The notes beneath the pieces were generated by a model. The model did no database searches. It saw only the letters and a list, made by a program, of their open reading frames with translations, and had not been told where the DNA came from. The position numbers and the translations under genes were made by a program. Of a stretch of 41,447 bases of DNA, positions 7,428-14,531 are shown piece by piece. Within the stretch, counting starts at the first letter, position 1, and each line of letters opens with the position of its first letter. The DNA comes from Streptomyces sp. XM83C (lineage in GTDB: Bacteria > Actinomycetota > Actinomycetes > Streptomycetales > Streptomycetaceae), in the NCBI RefSeq assembly GCF_023072675.1, contig NZ_JALLGL010000015.1, positions 1-41,447 of the forward strand. Reading direction: 5' to 3'.

Positions 7428-8783
7428 ATGTCGTCGAATCCGGTCGCCGAGACCGTCGCCTCGCTGATGCCCCGGGCGAAGGCGGAGCTCGCCGAGCTGG
7501 TGGCCTTCCGCTCGGTGGCGGACTTCGACCAGTTCCCGAAGAGCGAGAGCGAGGGCGCCGCGCGCTGGGTGGCGGACGCACTGACCGCCGAGGGCTTCCA
7601 GGACGTCGCCCTGCTCGACACGCCCGACGGCACGCAGTCCGTGTACGGCTACCTGCCCGGCCCCGAGGGCGCGAAGACGGTGCTGCTGTACGCGCACTAC
7701 GACGTGCAGCCCCCGCTGGACGAGTCCGCCTGGGCGACGCCCCCGTTCACCCTGACCGAGCGGGACGGCCGCTGGTACGGGCGCGGCGCCGCCGACTGCA
7801 AGGGCGGCGTGATCATGCATCTGCTCGCGCTGCGCGCGCTGAAAGCCGACGGCGGCGTGCCGGTCAACGTGAAGGTCATCGCCGAGGGCTCGGAGGAGCA
7901 GGGCACGGGCGGTCTGGAGCGGTACGCCGAGCAGCACCCCGAGCTGCTCGCCGCGGACACGATCGTCATCGGCGACGCGGGCAACTTCCGCGTCGGTCTG
8001 CCGACCGTCACCACCACCCTGCGCGGCATGACCATGCTCCGCGTCCAGATCGACACTCTCCGGGGCAACCTGCACTCAGGGCAGTTCGGCGGGGCCGCGC
8101 CGGACGCGCTGGCCGCGCTGATCCGCGTCCTGGACTCGTTGCGCGCCGAGGACGGCTCCACCACCGTCGACGGTCTCGCCGCGGACGCCTCCTGGGACGG
8201 GCTCCAGTACGACGAGGAGGAGTTCCGCGCGGACGCCAAGGTCCTCGACGGGGTCGAGCTGATCGGCTCGGGCACGGTCGCCGACCGCATCTGGGCCCGG
8301 CCCGCGGTGACCGTCCTCGGCATCGACTGCCCGCCGGTCGTCGGCGCCACACCGTCCGTGCAGGCCGGCGCGCGGGCCCTGATCAGCCTGCGGGTGCCGC
8401 CGGGCGTGGACGCCGCCGAGGCGACGAAGCTGCTCCAGGCGCACATCGAGGCGCACACGCCGTGGGGTGCGCGCGTCACCGTCGAGCAGGTCGGGCAGGG
8501 CCAGCCCTTCCGCGCGGACGCGACCAGCCCCGCCTACCGGGCGATGGCGGAGGCGATGGCGGTGGCCTACCCCGGCCAGGAGATGCAGTACGCGGGCCAG
8601 GGCGGCTCGATCCCGCTGTGCAACACCCTCGCCTCCCTGTACCCGCAGGCGGAGATCCTCCTCATCGGCCTGAGCGAGCCGGAGGCGCAGATCCACGCCG
8701 TGAACGAGAGCGTCTCCCCCGAGGAGCTGGAGCGCCTGTCGGTCGCGGAGGCGCTGTTCCTGCGCAACTACGCCGCCGGCTGA
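7428..8783 (+). CDS. M20 family dipeptidase
   Basis: A 451-residue cytosolic zinc peptidase of the M20 (carnosinase/PepV-like) family. Metal ligands and catalytic residues are intact: His90 and Asp92 in YAHYDVQPP, Asp123 in GRGAADCKGG, the Glu pair 156-157 in EGSEEQG, Asp183 in IGDAGN and a late histidine in IHAVNES. The lid/dimerisation domain (about 205-330) begins with the GNLHSGQFGGAAPDA segment. Length and order are normal. The ATG at 7428 is preceded by AAGGAG at an ideal distance; earlier in-frame ATGs lack a ribosome-binding site. It probably hydrolyses dipeptides or related amides. A terminator-like hairpin follows at 8803-8831. Confidence 0.93.
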   Translation: MSSNPVAETVASLMPRAKAELAELVAFRSVADFDQFPKSESEGAARWVADALTAEGFQDVALLDTPDGTQSVYGYLPGPEGAKTVLLYAHYDVQPPLDESAWATPPFTLTERDGRWYGRGAADCKGGVIMHLLALRALKADGGVPVNVKVIAEGSEEQGTGGLERYAEQHPELLAADTIVIGDAGNFRVGLPTVTTTLRGMTMLRVQIDTLRGNLHSGQFGGAAPDALAALIRVLDSLRAEDGSTTVDGLAADASWDGLQYDEEEFRADAKVLDGVELIGSGTVADRIWARPAVTVLGIDCPPVVGATPSVQAGARALISLRVPPGVDAAEATKLLQAHIEAHTPWGARVTVEQVGQGQPFRADATSPAYRAMAEAMAVAYPGQEMQYAGQGGSIPLCNTLASLYPQAEILLIGLSEPEAQIHAVNESVSPEELERLSVAEALFLRNYAAG

Positions 8784-8802
8784 CGGTTGACGCGCGTCAC
8801 CC

Positions 8803-8831
8803 GGGCCCCTCGCCGCACCGGCCGGGGGCCC
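8803..8831. terminator. Hairpin between convergent dipeptidase and MerR genes
   Basis: GGGCCCC (8803-8809) pairs with GGGGCCC (8825-8831), with extra GC pairs possible in the loop. It lies in the 88 bp between two convergent stop codons, the expected place for a bidirectional terminator. There is no T-tract. Confidence 0.55.
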
Positions 8832-8871
8832 TTCGCGTGAGCGGTACGGCCGCCCGGCGGCAGCGCCCGGT

Positions 8872-9810
8872 TCACCCGGCCTCGGCGAGGTCCGCGTGCA
8901 GGGCCGCGAGGAGCCAGTCGTGCGCTTCACCGGGCGTGGGATCGGGGCGCTCACCGGGCGGGGTGACGATCTCGGACACCAGCCGCCAGTACCCGTCGAG
9001 GCGGGGATCGTCGGCCAGTTGCGGAGCGAGGGCGCGCCGGAAGCCGGGCGTGTCGGCGGTGCCGTACGCCTCGGCGTACGCGGCGACGAAACCGTCCACT
9101 GCCTCGCCGGGGCGCGGCCGGCGGTCCCGGCGCAGCTGTACGGCGGCCAGCTCGTACGCCTCGGCCAGGCCCGCGTACAGCACGGCCGCGCCGCGCCCGC
9201 CGGCCAGCCGGTGCGCCTCCGGGCGGGGCTGGACCCTGCCGGGACAGGGCGCGCTGGTGAGGGCGTGCAGCCGGGCGAACGCGAGGGCCTGCTCGGGCCG
9301 GGGGTCGTCGGGCGGCTGCGGTACGGCCACGTCGAGGAAGGCGTCGACGGCACGGGCCGGCATCCGCGCGGGCAGCCAGGCACGCCAGAAGCGGACCGGC
9401 GCGTCGGTGGTCGGCGGGGTCGGCAGGGCCCCGAGCAGCCGCACCCGGTCGGCGCGTTCGGCGTGCGGCGCCTCCTGCACCAGCCGCAGCGCGGTCTCCC
9501 GCCAGCGCAGCGCCCGCAGCTGGGTGCGGACCTCGCGGAGCCGGCCCGCGACGGCGTCGGCGAGGGCGGGGCCCGGCTCGTCCTCCTCGTCGAGGACGCG
9601 CCGCACCTCGGGCAGCGGCAGGTCCAGGGCGCGCAGGGAGCGGATGAGGCGCAGCCGGTCCAGGGCGGCGGGGCCGTAGCGGCGGTGTCCGCCGGAGCTG
9701 CGGGCCGTCTCCGGCAGCAGCCCCTGGTCGGAGTAGAAGCGGACCGTCTTGACGGTGACGCCGGCGTGCTCGGCCAGCTCACCGATGCTCCACAGGCCGT
9801 CGGGCGACAT
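8872..9810 (-). CDS. MerR family transcriptional regulator
   Basis: A 312-residue regulator. The N-terminal winged HTH is typical: LWSIGELAEHAGVTVKTVRFYSDQGLLP, then HRRYGPAALDRLRLIRSLRALDLPLPEVRRVL, followed by a coiled-coil-like dimer helix (about 80-110). The remaining 200 residues form an uncharacterised C-terminal domain, Ala- and Arg-rich, with no TipAS or cysteine metal site visible, so it probably senses an organic ligand. The ATG at 9810 gives the normal N-terminus. It is divergent from the double hydrolase at 9887; the 76 bp between them contain a textbook MerR promoter directed at the hydrolase, implying activation by DNA distortion. Confidence 0.9.
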   Translation of the reverse strand: MSPDGLWSIGELAEHAGVTVKTVRFYSDQGLLPETARSSGGHRRYGPAALDRLRLIRSLRALDLPLPEVRRVLDEEDEPGPALADAVAGRLREVRTQLRALRWRETALRLVQEAPHAERADRVRLLGALPTPPTTDAPVRFWRAWLPARMPARAVDAFLDVAVPQPPDDPRPEQALAFARLHALTSAPCPGRVQPRPEAHRLAGGRGAAVLYAGLAEAYELAAVQLRRDRRPRPGEAVDGFVAAYAEAYGTADTPGFRRALAPQLADDPRLDGYWRLVSEIVTPPGERPDPTPGEAHDWLLAALHADLAEAG

Positions 9811-9816
9811 GGGCAG

Positions 9817-9847
9817 TTGAACCTCCCTCAGGGGGAGTTCCTACCGT
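9817..9847 (+). promoter_or_regulatory. MerR-type promoter with 19-bp spacer and internal operator
   Basis: The -35 TTGAAC (9817-9822) and -10 TACCGT (9842-9847) are separated by 19 bp, the overlong spacer characteristic of MerR-activated promoters. An imperfect inverted repeat, GAACCTCCC then TCA then GGGGGAGTTC (9819-9840), fills the spacer. It points at the hydrolase gene (ATG 9887), with an expected transcription start near 9854. Confidence 0.75.
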
Positions 9848-9886
9848 ACCCGCGAACGTCGTACCGGCGAACGGGAGGAGACGGCG

Positions 9887-11419
9887 ATGACGGCATTCGT
9901 GCTGGTCCCGGGCATGTTCACGGACGGGCATGTGTGGGAGGCGACGGCGGCGCGGCTGGGCGAGGCGGGCGCGGAGGCCCACCCGGTGCGACTGGAGGGC
10001 CCGCCGGGCGCGGCGGACCTGGACGCGCACATCGCGCAGGTGTTCACGGCGATCGACGCGGCCGGACGGGACGTGGTGCTGGTCGGCCACGACTACGGCA
10101 TGTGGCCGGTGCTGGGCGCGGCGGACCTGCGCGCCGACCGGATCGCGCGGATCGTGTTCGTCGACACGGCGATGCCGCCGGAGGGATCGCCCGCGCTGGC
10201 CGCGGTGCCGGACCAGGAGCTGCGGGCCCGGCTCGCCGAACGCGCCGGGGCGGGCGAGAGCGGTGGTGTCCTGCCGCCGCCCTCGGGCCGCGCCGAGTGG
10301 GAGCGCTGGGGCAGCACCGCGGGCGTCTCCGACGCGGCACTCGACCGGCTCACGGCGCTGGCCCGCCCGCAGCCGCTGGGCACCCTCCTCCAGCCGCCGA
10401 GGCGGACGGGCGCGGCGGCCTCCGTGCCGACGACGGGTGTGCTGTGCACGGCCGCCGGGGTGAACCTCGCGCTGCTGCAACAGCTGGTCGACTTCGGCGA
10501 CCCGGCGATGCGGGCGCTGGCCGCGCCCGGTGTCACCTTCTTCGAACTGCCCACCGGGCACTGGCCGATGCTGTCCTGCCCGGACGACCTGGCGGAGGCG
10601 CTGCTGGGGGCGGCGGCGGGCGAGGGCCGACGGCTGGTCGCGGCCGGGGCCGGGAAGCCGCCCGCGCATCTGCGGCCGTTCCCGCTGGCGGTGCCCGAGG
10701 TGCCGGGGGACCGGCGCGGCGACGTCGACCTGTACGTGCCGTCCGGTGCCGGCGGGCCACTGCCGGCGGTGGTGTTCGTGCACGGCGGCCCGGTGCCGGC
10801 GGGGGCGCGGCCCACACCCCGCGAGTGGCCCACGCTCGTCGGGTACGCCCGCGCCGCCGCCGCGCGCGGGGTGATCGGTGTGACGGTCGACCACCGGTTG
10901 CACGACGTCGGCGCGTACCCGGTGGCGGCGCGGGACGTGGCCGACGCGGTGGAGCTGGTCCGGTCCGATCCGCGGGTGGACGCCGGGCGGATCGCGCTGT
11001 GGTTCTTCTCCGGCGGCGGGCCGCTCTCCGCGGAATGGCTCGAGAGCCCCCCGGCATGGCTGCGCGCTGTGGGGTTCAGCTATCCGCTGCTGGTCCCGAT
11101 GCCCGACTGGGGCCTGCCGAAGGGCCGGTTCCGGCCGGTCGACGCGGTCTGTGGCGCGGGTGATCTGCCGCTGGTGCTGCTGCGCGCCGGGCGGGAGGCG
11201 CCGGCGCTCGCGGCCGGTGTGGAGGAGTTCCGTACGGCCGTGAAGGACGCCGGGGCACGGCTGGAGGTGGTCGACGTGCCGAACGGCCGGCACGCCTTCG
11301 AGAGCCTGGACCCGGTCGAGGAGTGGGGTGACGCGGTGCGGTACGCGCTGGACACGGTGACCGGGCGGCTGACGGAGGGTGCCGCGCCGGGTCAGACCGG
11401 GACGCCCGCCTCCAGGTAG
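9887..11419 (+). CDS. Tandem alpha/beta-hydrolase fusion protein
   Basis: A 510-residue protein made of two hydrolase units. Unit 1 (about 1-245) resembles small EstC/SABP2-like esterases: FVLVPGMFTDGHVWEATA, then VVLVGHDYGMWPV, where the nucleophile elbow carries Asp69 instead of the expected Ser, and a late His225 in PTGHWPMLS. Unit 2 (about 265-500) resembles acyl-peptidase/dienelactone-hydrolase folds: VVFVHGGPVPAG (oxyanion HGG), an elbow WFFSGGGPL with Ser375 but Phe where Gly is usual, and His469 in NGRHAFESL. Fusion of two such folds is uncommon. The ATG follows GGGAGGAG. A MerR-type promoter precedes it. The last 28 bp overlap the 3' end of the convergent NUDIX gene. The substrate is unknown. 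Confidence 0.82.
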   Translation: MTAFVLVPGMFTDGHVWEATAARLGEAGAEAHPVRLEGPPGAADLDAHIAQVFTAIDAAGRDVVLVGHDYGMWPVLGAADLRADRIARIVFVDTAMPPEGSPALAAVPDQELRARLAERAGAGESGGVLPPPSGRAEWERWGSTAGVSDAALDRLTALARPQPLGTLLQPPRRTGAAASVPTTGVLCTAAGVNLALLQQLVDFGDPAMRALAAPGVTFFELPTGHWPMLSCPDDLAEALLGAAAGEGRRLVAAGAGKPPAHLRPFPLAVPEVPGDRRGDVDLYVPSGAGGPLPAVVFVHGGPVPAGARPTPREWPTLVGYARAAAARGVIGVTVDHRLHDVGAYPVAARDVADAVELVRSDPRVDAGRIALWFFSGGGPLSAEWLESPPAWLRAVGFSYPLLVPMPDWGLPKGRFRPVDAVCGAGDLPLVLLRAGREAPALAAGVEEFRTAVKDAGARLEVVDVPNGRHAFESLDPVEEWGDAVRYALDTVTGRLTEGAAPGQTGTPASR

Positions 11420-12432
11420 AGCGCGGCTCCCCGTTCGCGGGCCCGCAGCGCCCAGCGCAGGCGTTCGTAGCGGACGGGAGGGAGCAGGTCGGCGGCCTCC
11501 TGTTCGGTGACGAAGCGGCAGCCGCGCAGTTCGGGGCCGGGCAGCAGCAGCCGCTCGGCCTCGGCGGAGTCCAGGCGTCCGCCGTCGAACAGCAGCCGCA
11601 GACCGCCGTAGCCGGGCGGTGCGGGGCGTTCCCAGTCGACGACGAGGAGGCGGGGTACGTCGGTCAGGCGCAGCCCGGTCTCCTCGGTGACCTCGCGCAT
11701 CCCGGCGCGGGCGGGGGCCTCGCCGGGTTCGACGACACCGCCGGGGAACTCCCAGCCGGCCTTGTAGGTGGGGTCGACGAGCAGGACCCGGTCCTGTTCG
11801 TCGAAGAGGAGGACTCCGGCGGCGAGGGTCTCGGCGGTCGGCTCGGGTGTCTGCACGATGTCGCAGGCCGGCGCGGCGCCGCTGCTGACGGCCTCCGCGA
11901 TACGGGCGGCGGTCTGGTACGGGGTGAGGGTGCCGTTGTCGACGAGGTGGGCGTCGGCGGCGAGCCAGGTGGCGAGCGCGGTGCGGTACGGCTCGATGTG
12001 GTCGTAGGCCCACTGCCGGACGCGTATCTCGCCGTCGGGGAGGCCGGGAGGTATCTCCCGGCCCGCTATCCGGGCGCGCAGGATCGTTTCCGCCGGGGTG
12101 AGGACGAGGTGCCGTACGGGGATGCGGCGGGCGGCGAGGCCGCCGAAGATCTCGTCCCGGTAGTCCTGCCGGAGCAGTGTCATGGGGACGACGAGGGTGC
12201 CGCCCAGCTCGGCGAGGAGCGCGGCGGCCGTGTCGATGACGAGGCGCCGCCAGATCGGCAGGTCCTGGAAGTCGCCGACCTCGGCGAGATGTTTGGCCGG
12301 CAGCAGGTCCGTGAGGGTGCCGCCGATGACCTCCGGGTCGAAGAGCGTGCTGTTCGGGATCAGCTCGATCAGTTCCCGTGCGGTGGTGGTCTTCCCCGCA
12401 CCGAACGCGCCGTTGATCCAAACGACGATCAC
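11392..12432 (-). CDS. P-loop ATPase/kinase-NUDIX hydrolase fusion
   Basis: A 346-residue two-domain protein. Residues 1-185 are a P-loop kinase-like domain with Walker A NGAFGAGKTTTA (Lys14), resembling AAA_18/chloramphenicol-phosphotransferase-like kinases. Residues about 200-335 are a NUDIX hydrolase: GWEFPGG followed by a complete NUDIX box G-x5-E-x7-REVTEETGL (Gly232, Glu238, Arg246-Glu247, Glu250-Glu251). All key residues of both domains are present, so both are probably active. The GTG at 12432 gives the short MVVWINGAFG-like N-terminus usual for this kinase; the longer in-frame extension is unlike the family. The role may be metabolite repair or nucleotide/sugar-nucleotide sanitation, but this is inference. 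It overlaps the convergent hydrolase gene by 28 bp. Confidence 0.85.
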   Translation of the reverse strand: MIVVWINGAFGAGKTTTARELIELIPNSTLFDPEVIGGTLTDLLPAKHLAEVGDFQDLPIWRRLVIDTAAALLAELGGTLVVPMTLLRQDYRDEIFGGLAARRIPVRHLVLTPAETILRARIAGREIPPGLPDGEIRVRQWAYDHIEPYRTALATWLAADAHLVDNGTLTPYQTAARIAEAVSSGAAPACDIVQTPEPTAETLAAGVLLFDEQDRVLLVDPTYKAGWEFPGGVVEPGEAPARAGMREVTEETGLRLTDVPRLLVVDWERPAPPGYGGLRLLFDGGRLDSAEAERLLLPGPELRGCRFVTEQEAADLLPPVRYERLRWALRARERGAALYLEAGVPV

Positions 12433-12578
12433 GGGTCCCCCTCTTCTGTTGGCCCCCTGAGGCTTGCCCGCTCCACCCTGCCACGGAAACCAGATCCAGT
12501 TGAGGGCGCGATACCGGCCGGACAGCGGACGGCGCCGGACCCCTCGCACGGGGCCCGGCGCCGCCGGTGCGGTGACGC

Positions 12579-12779
12579 TCAGTCGCCGTCGAGCACGGCG
12601 TTCTTGTCCATGTCCAGGCTTTCGTCGGCCACGGTGTGGTCGAGGGCGCTGAGGGTGTCCCCCACGTTCAGGCCGTCGAGGGGGGTGTCGGGCGCGGCCA
12701 GGCCGTGGGACGGGGTGACGGCGGCGACGACGAACCCGGTGGCGAGGGAGGCGATGGCGAGCATGCTGCGCTTCTTCAT
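12579..12779 (-). CDS. Small secreted protein, unknown function
   Basis: A 66-residue predicted exported protein. It begins MKKRSMLAIASLATGFVV with two lysines and an arginine before a hydrophobic core, and AVTPSHGLA ends in a plausible signal-peptidase site near residue 28. The mature part of about 38 residues is acidic (DTPLDGLNVGD, HTVADESLDMD, KNAVLDGD) with no cysteine. This pattern recurs among Streptomyces small secreted proteins with no known role. The start at 12779 is preferred over an upstream in-frame ATG because it gives a canonical signal peptide; only a weak GGGG precedes it. It could be cell-surface or developmental, but nothing in the sequence shows this. Confidence 0.65.
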   Translation of the reverse strand: MKKRSMLAIASLATGFVVAAVTPSHGLAAPDTPLDGLNVGDTLSALDHTVADESLDMDKNAVLDGD

Positions 12780-13121
12780 GCCCCGTTCAACGCCCGGACC
12801 GGCACCGGGGTCACGCACGGGCACACGGTGGGTGTGCGGCGTGGTCGGGGGCGGTGGGGGGCTGCCCGCAGCTCCTCCACCAGGGCGTAGGGCGAGAGGT
12901 CCGGTTCACGGGCCGAGGCCACCGGCCCGCGCCGGCCAGGAAGTCCCGCTCCCGGCGCTGTTCGCGCGCGGTGACGGTGAGCGGGAGGCCCGCACCTCGA
13001 AGGCGACGGAACCCTTGGCGCCGGTCTCGTCGTGACCGACGGGGGCGACGGGGTCGACTCGGACCACGGCGACTGGGCGGACGCAGCTGACCTGCTGACC
13101 CGTCGGGCACACGGCGGGCTC

Positions 13122-13155
13122 GTGCCCCGTCCCTGCGTACGCGGGGACGGGGCAC
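13122..13155. terminator. Long perfect hairpin downstream of the ROK kinase
   Basis: GTGCCCCGTCCC (13122-13133) pairs perfectly with GGGACGGGGCAC (13144-13155), and the loop itself contains the self-complementary GCGTACGC, so almost all 34 nt can pair. It lies about 180 bp past the kinase stop, beyond the 35-bp repeats, and its right arm overlaps the first repeat unit. Terminator function is likely, though an extended cruciform role is possible. Confidence 0.55.
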
Positions 13156-13310
13156 GCCGTCCGAGGACGGGACCGTGCTCCGGCCGGCCCGGCGTTCGGG
13201 GACGGGATGGGTTTCCGACCGGCCCGGCGTTCGGGGACAGGATGGGTTTCCGACCGGCCCGGCATTCGGGGACAGGACCGTGCTCCGGCCGGCCCGGCGT
13301 TCGGGGACGA
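13151..13310. repeat. 35-bp tandem repeat, about 4.5 units
   Basis: Complete units run 13151-13185, 13186-13220, 13221-13255 and 13256-13290, and a partial one starts at 13291. Each begins GGCCCGGCGTTCGGGGAC or a close variant. The second half comes in two versions: GACCGTGCTCCGGCC in units 1 and 4, GATGGGTTTCCGACC in units 2 and 3, giving an A-B-B-A order. Thirty-five is not a multiple of three, so the array is not a coding repeat. Confidence 0.88.
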
Positions 13311-13337
13311 CATCGGCCCCGGCCTGCGGCCGTGCCG

Positions 13338-14291
13338 TCACACGCCGGCCGGGGCGGCTCCCGGACGGCCGGTCAGGATCGAGGCCGCCGCGCCGACCAG
13401 GCCCGCGTCGGTGCCGGTACGCGCCGGGACGACCGTCAGACGCCGTACGAAGGAGAGGGTGGCGTAGTCGGCGAGGGCCCTGCGCAGCGGCGTGAACAGG
13501 ACGTCCCCGGCCTTGGCGACGCCGCCGCCGATCACCGCGACGTCGATCTCGACGAGCGTCGCGGTGGCCGCGATACCGGCTGCCAGGGCCTGGGCCGCCC
13601 GCTCGAAGGACGCCACGGCCACCGGGTCCCCGGCGCGGGCTGCCGCGGCCACCGCGGCGGCTGTGGTGTCGCCGTCGGGGCCGGGCCGCCAGCCGTTCTC
13701 CAGGGCGCGGCGCGCGATGTTGGGGCCGCTGGCCAGACGCTCGACGCAGCCGCGCGAACCGCACGGGCAGGGGTCGCCGTCCAGGTCGACGCTGATGTGG
13801 CCGATGTGCCCGGCGTTGCCGGTCGGCCCGGGGTGCACCCGGCCGCCGAGGACGAGGCCTCCGCCGACGCCGGTGGAGACGACCATGCACAGCGCGTCGT
13901 CGTGGCCGCGGGCGGCACCCTGCCAGTGCTCGGCGGCGGTGACGGCGACACCGTCGCCGATCAGCTCCACGGGCAGCCCCCCGGTGACCGCCCGCACCCG
14001 CTCCACCAGCGGGAAATCACGCCAGCCGGGCACATTGACCGGGCTGACCGTGCCGGCGGAGGCGTCCACCGGGCCCGCACTGCCGATGCCCAGGCCCCGC
14101 GCCCTCCCCCACAGGGGACTGCCGGCCAGCTCCCCCAGCACGCCTTCGACGGCCCGCATGACGGTCTCGCCGTCCTGCTCGGCGGGCGTCGGGCGCTGGG
14201 CGCGCACCAGGACGGTGCCCTGGCCGTCGACCAGCGCTCCGGCGATCTTGGTGCCGCCGATGTCGAGCGCGGCGGCGAGGTCGGTGTGCAT
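13338..14291 (-). CDS. ROK family sugar kinase (glucokinase-like)
   Basis: A 317-residue ROK kinase. The N-terminal phosphate-binding motif is ALDIGGTKIAGAL (Asp10). The catalytic Asp113 is present in LIGDGVAV, although the usual N-D-x-N context is altered to G-D-G-V. ADP-binding STGVGGGLVLGG (139-150) and the ROK zinc signature GHIGHISVDL...CPCGSRGCVE (Cys175, Cys177, Cys182) are intact. It should phosphorylate a hexose or N-acetylhexosamine; the exact sugar is not evident. The start at 14291 is the first ATG giving the family N-terminus. It is divergent from a LacI gene, and a perfect LacI-type operator lies 128 bp upstream, so it is probably repressed by that protein. No transporter gene accompanies it. 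Confidence 0.92.
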   Translation of the reverse strand: MHTDLAAALDIGGTKIAGALVDGQGTVLVRAQRPTPAEQDGETVMRAVEGVLGELAGSPLWGRARGLGIGSAGPVDASAGTVSPVNVPGWRDFPLVERVRAVTGGLPVELIGDGVAVTAAEHWQGAARGHDDALCMVVSTGVGGGLVLGGRVHPGPTGNAGHIGHISVDLDGDPCPCGSRGCVERLASGPNIARRALENGWRPGPDGDTTAAAVAAAARAGDPVAVASFERAAQALAAGIAATATLVEIDVAVIGGGVAKAGDVLFTPLRRALADYATLSFVRRLTVVPARTGTDAGLVGAAASILTGRPGAAPAGV

Positions 14292-14418
14292 CGGTGCGCT
14301 GTCTCCCCGTTCGACCAGAAAGGTGCGGAAAAGTGCCCCGGAGGTGCGGGGCATGCGTACGGCCCGGGCCGGCGGTGGGGGCGCGGGACCGGAGAGTGCC
14401 GCCAGTCTCTCTCCTCGT

Positions 14419-14430
14419 GACAACGTTGTC
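14419..14430. promoter_or_regulatory. LacI-family operator between ROK kinase and LacI genes
   Basis: GACAACGTTGTC is a perfect 12-bp palindrome with the central CG and the TGACAAcgTTGTCA-like form bound by many actinobacterial LacI proteins. It lies in the 240-bp intergenic region between the divergent kinase and LacI genes. TATGCT at 14438-14443 could be a -10 for the LacI gene overlapping this control region. Confidence 0.8.
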
Positions 14431-14531
14431 CAGGCTCTATGCTCGACGCCACATCCTCATACAGGCCGGGGAGCGCCGCATCCCGCGGACGCCGCCCACG
14501 GCGAGACGACGAGACGACAGGACCCCGCATC

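Larger units (their letters stand above)
12780..13337. other. 558-bp gene-free region with hairpin and 35-bp repeats
   Basis: No frame here resembles a known protein. The minus-strand frames that stay open do so partly because of the 35-bp repeat, which reads differently in each frame. The first 310 bp (12780-13090) hold only repetitive Gly/Arg-rich translations and may be remnant coding sequence. The second half carries a strong hairpin (13122-13155) and four and a half 35-bp repeats (13151-13310), just downstream of the ROK kinase stop codon. Confidence 0.6.

Noticed and set aside
12906..13313. Minus-strand frame reading through the 35-bp repeats (PERRAG-type repeats)
   Set aside because: The repeat length is not a multiple of three, the frame has no ribosome-binding site or family match, and the repeat explains its openness.
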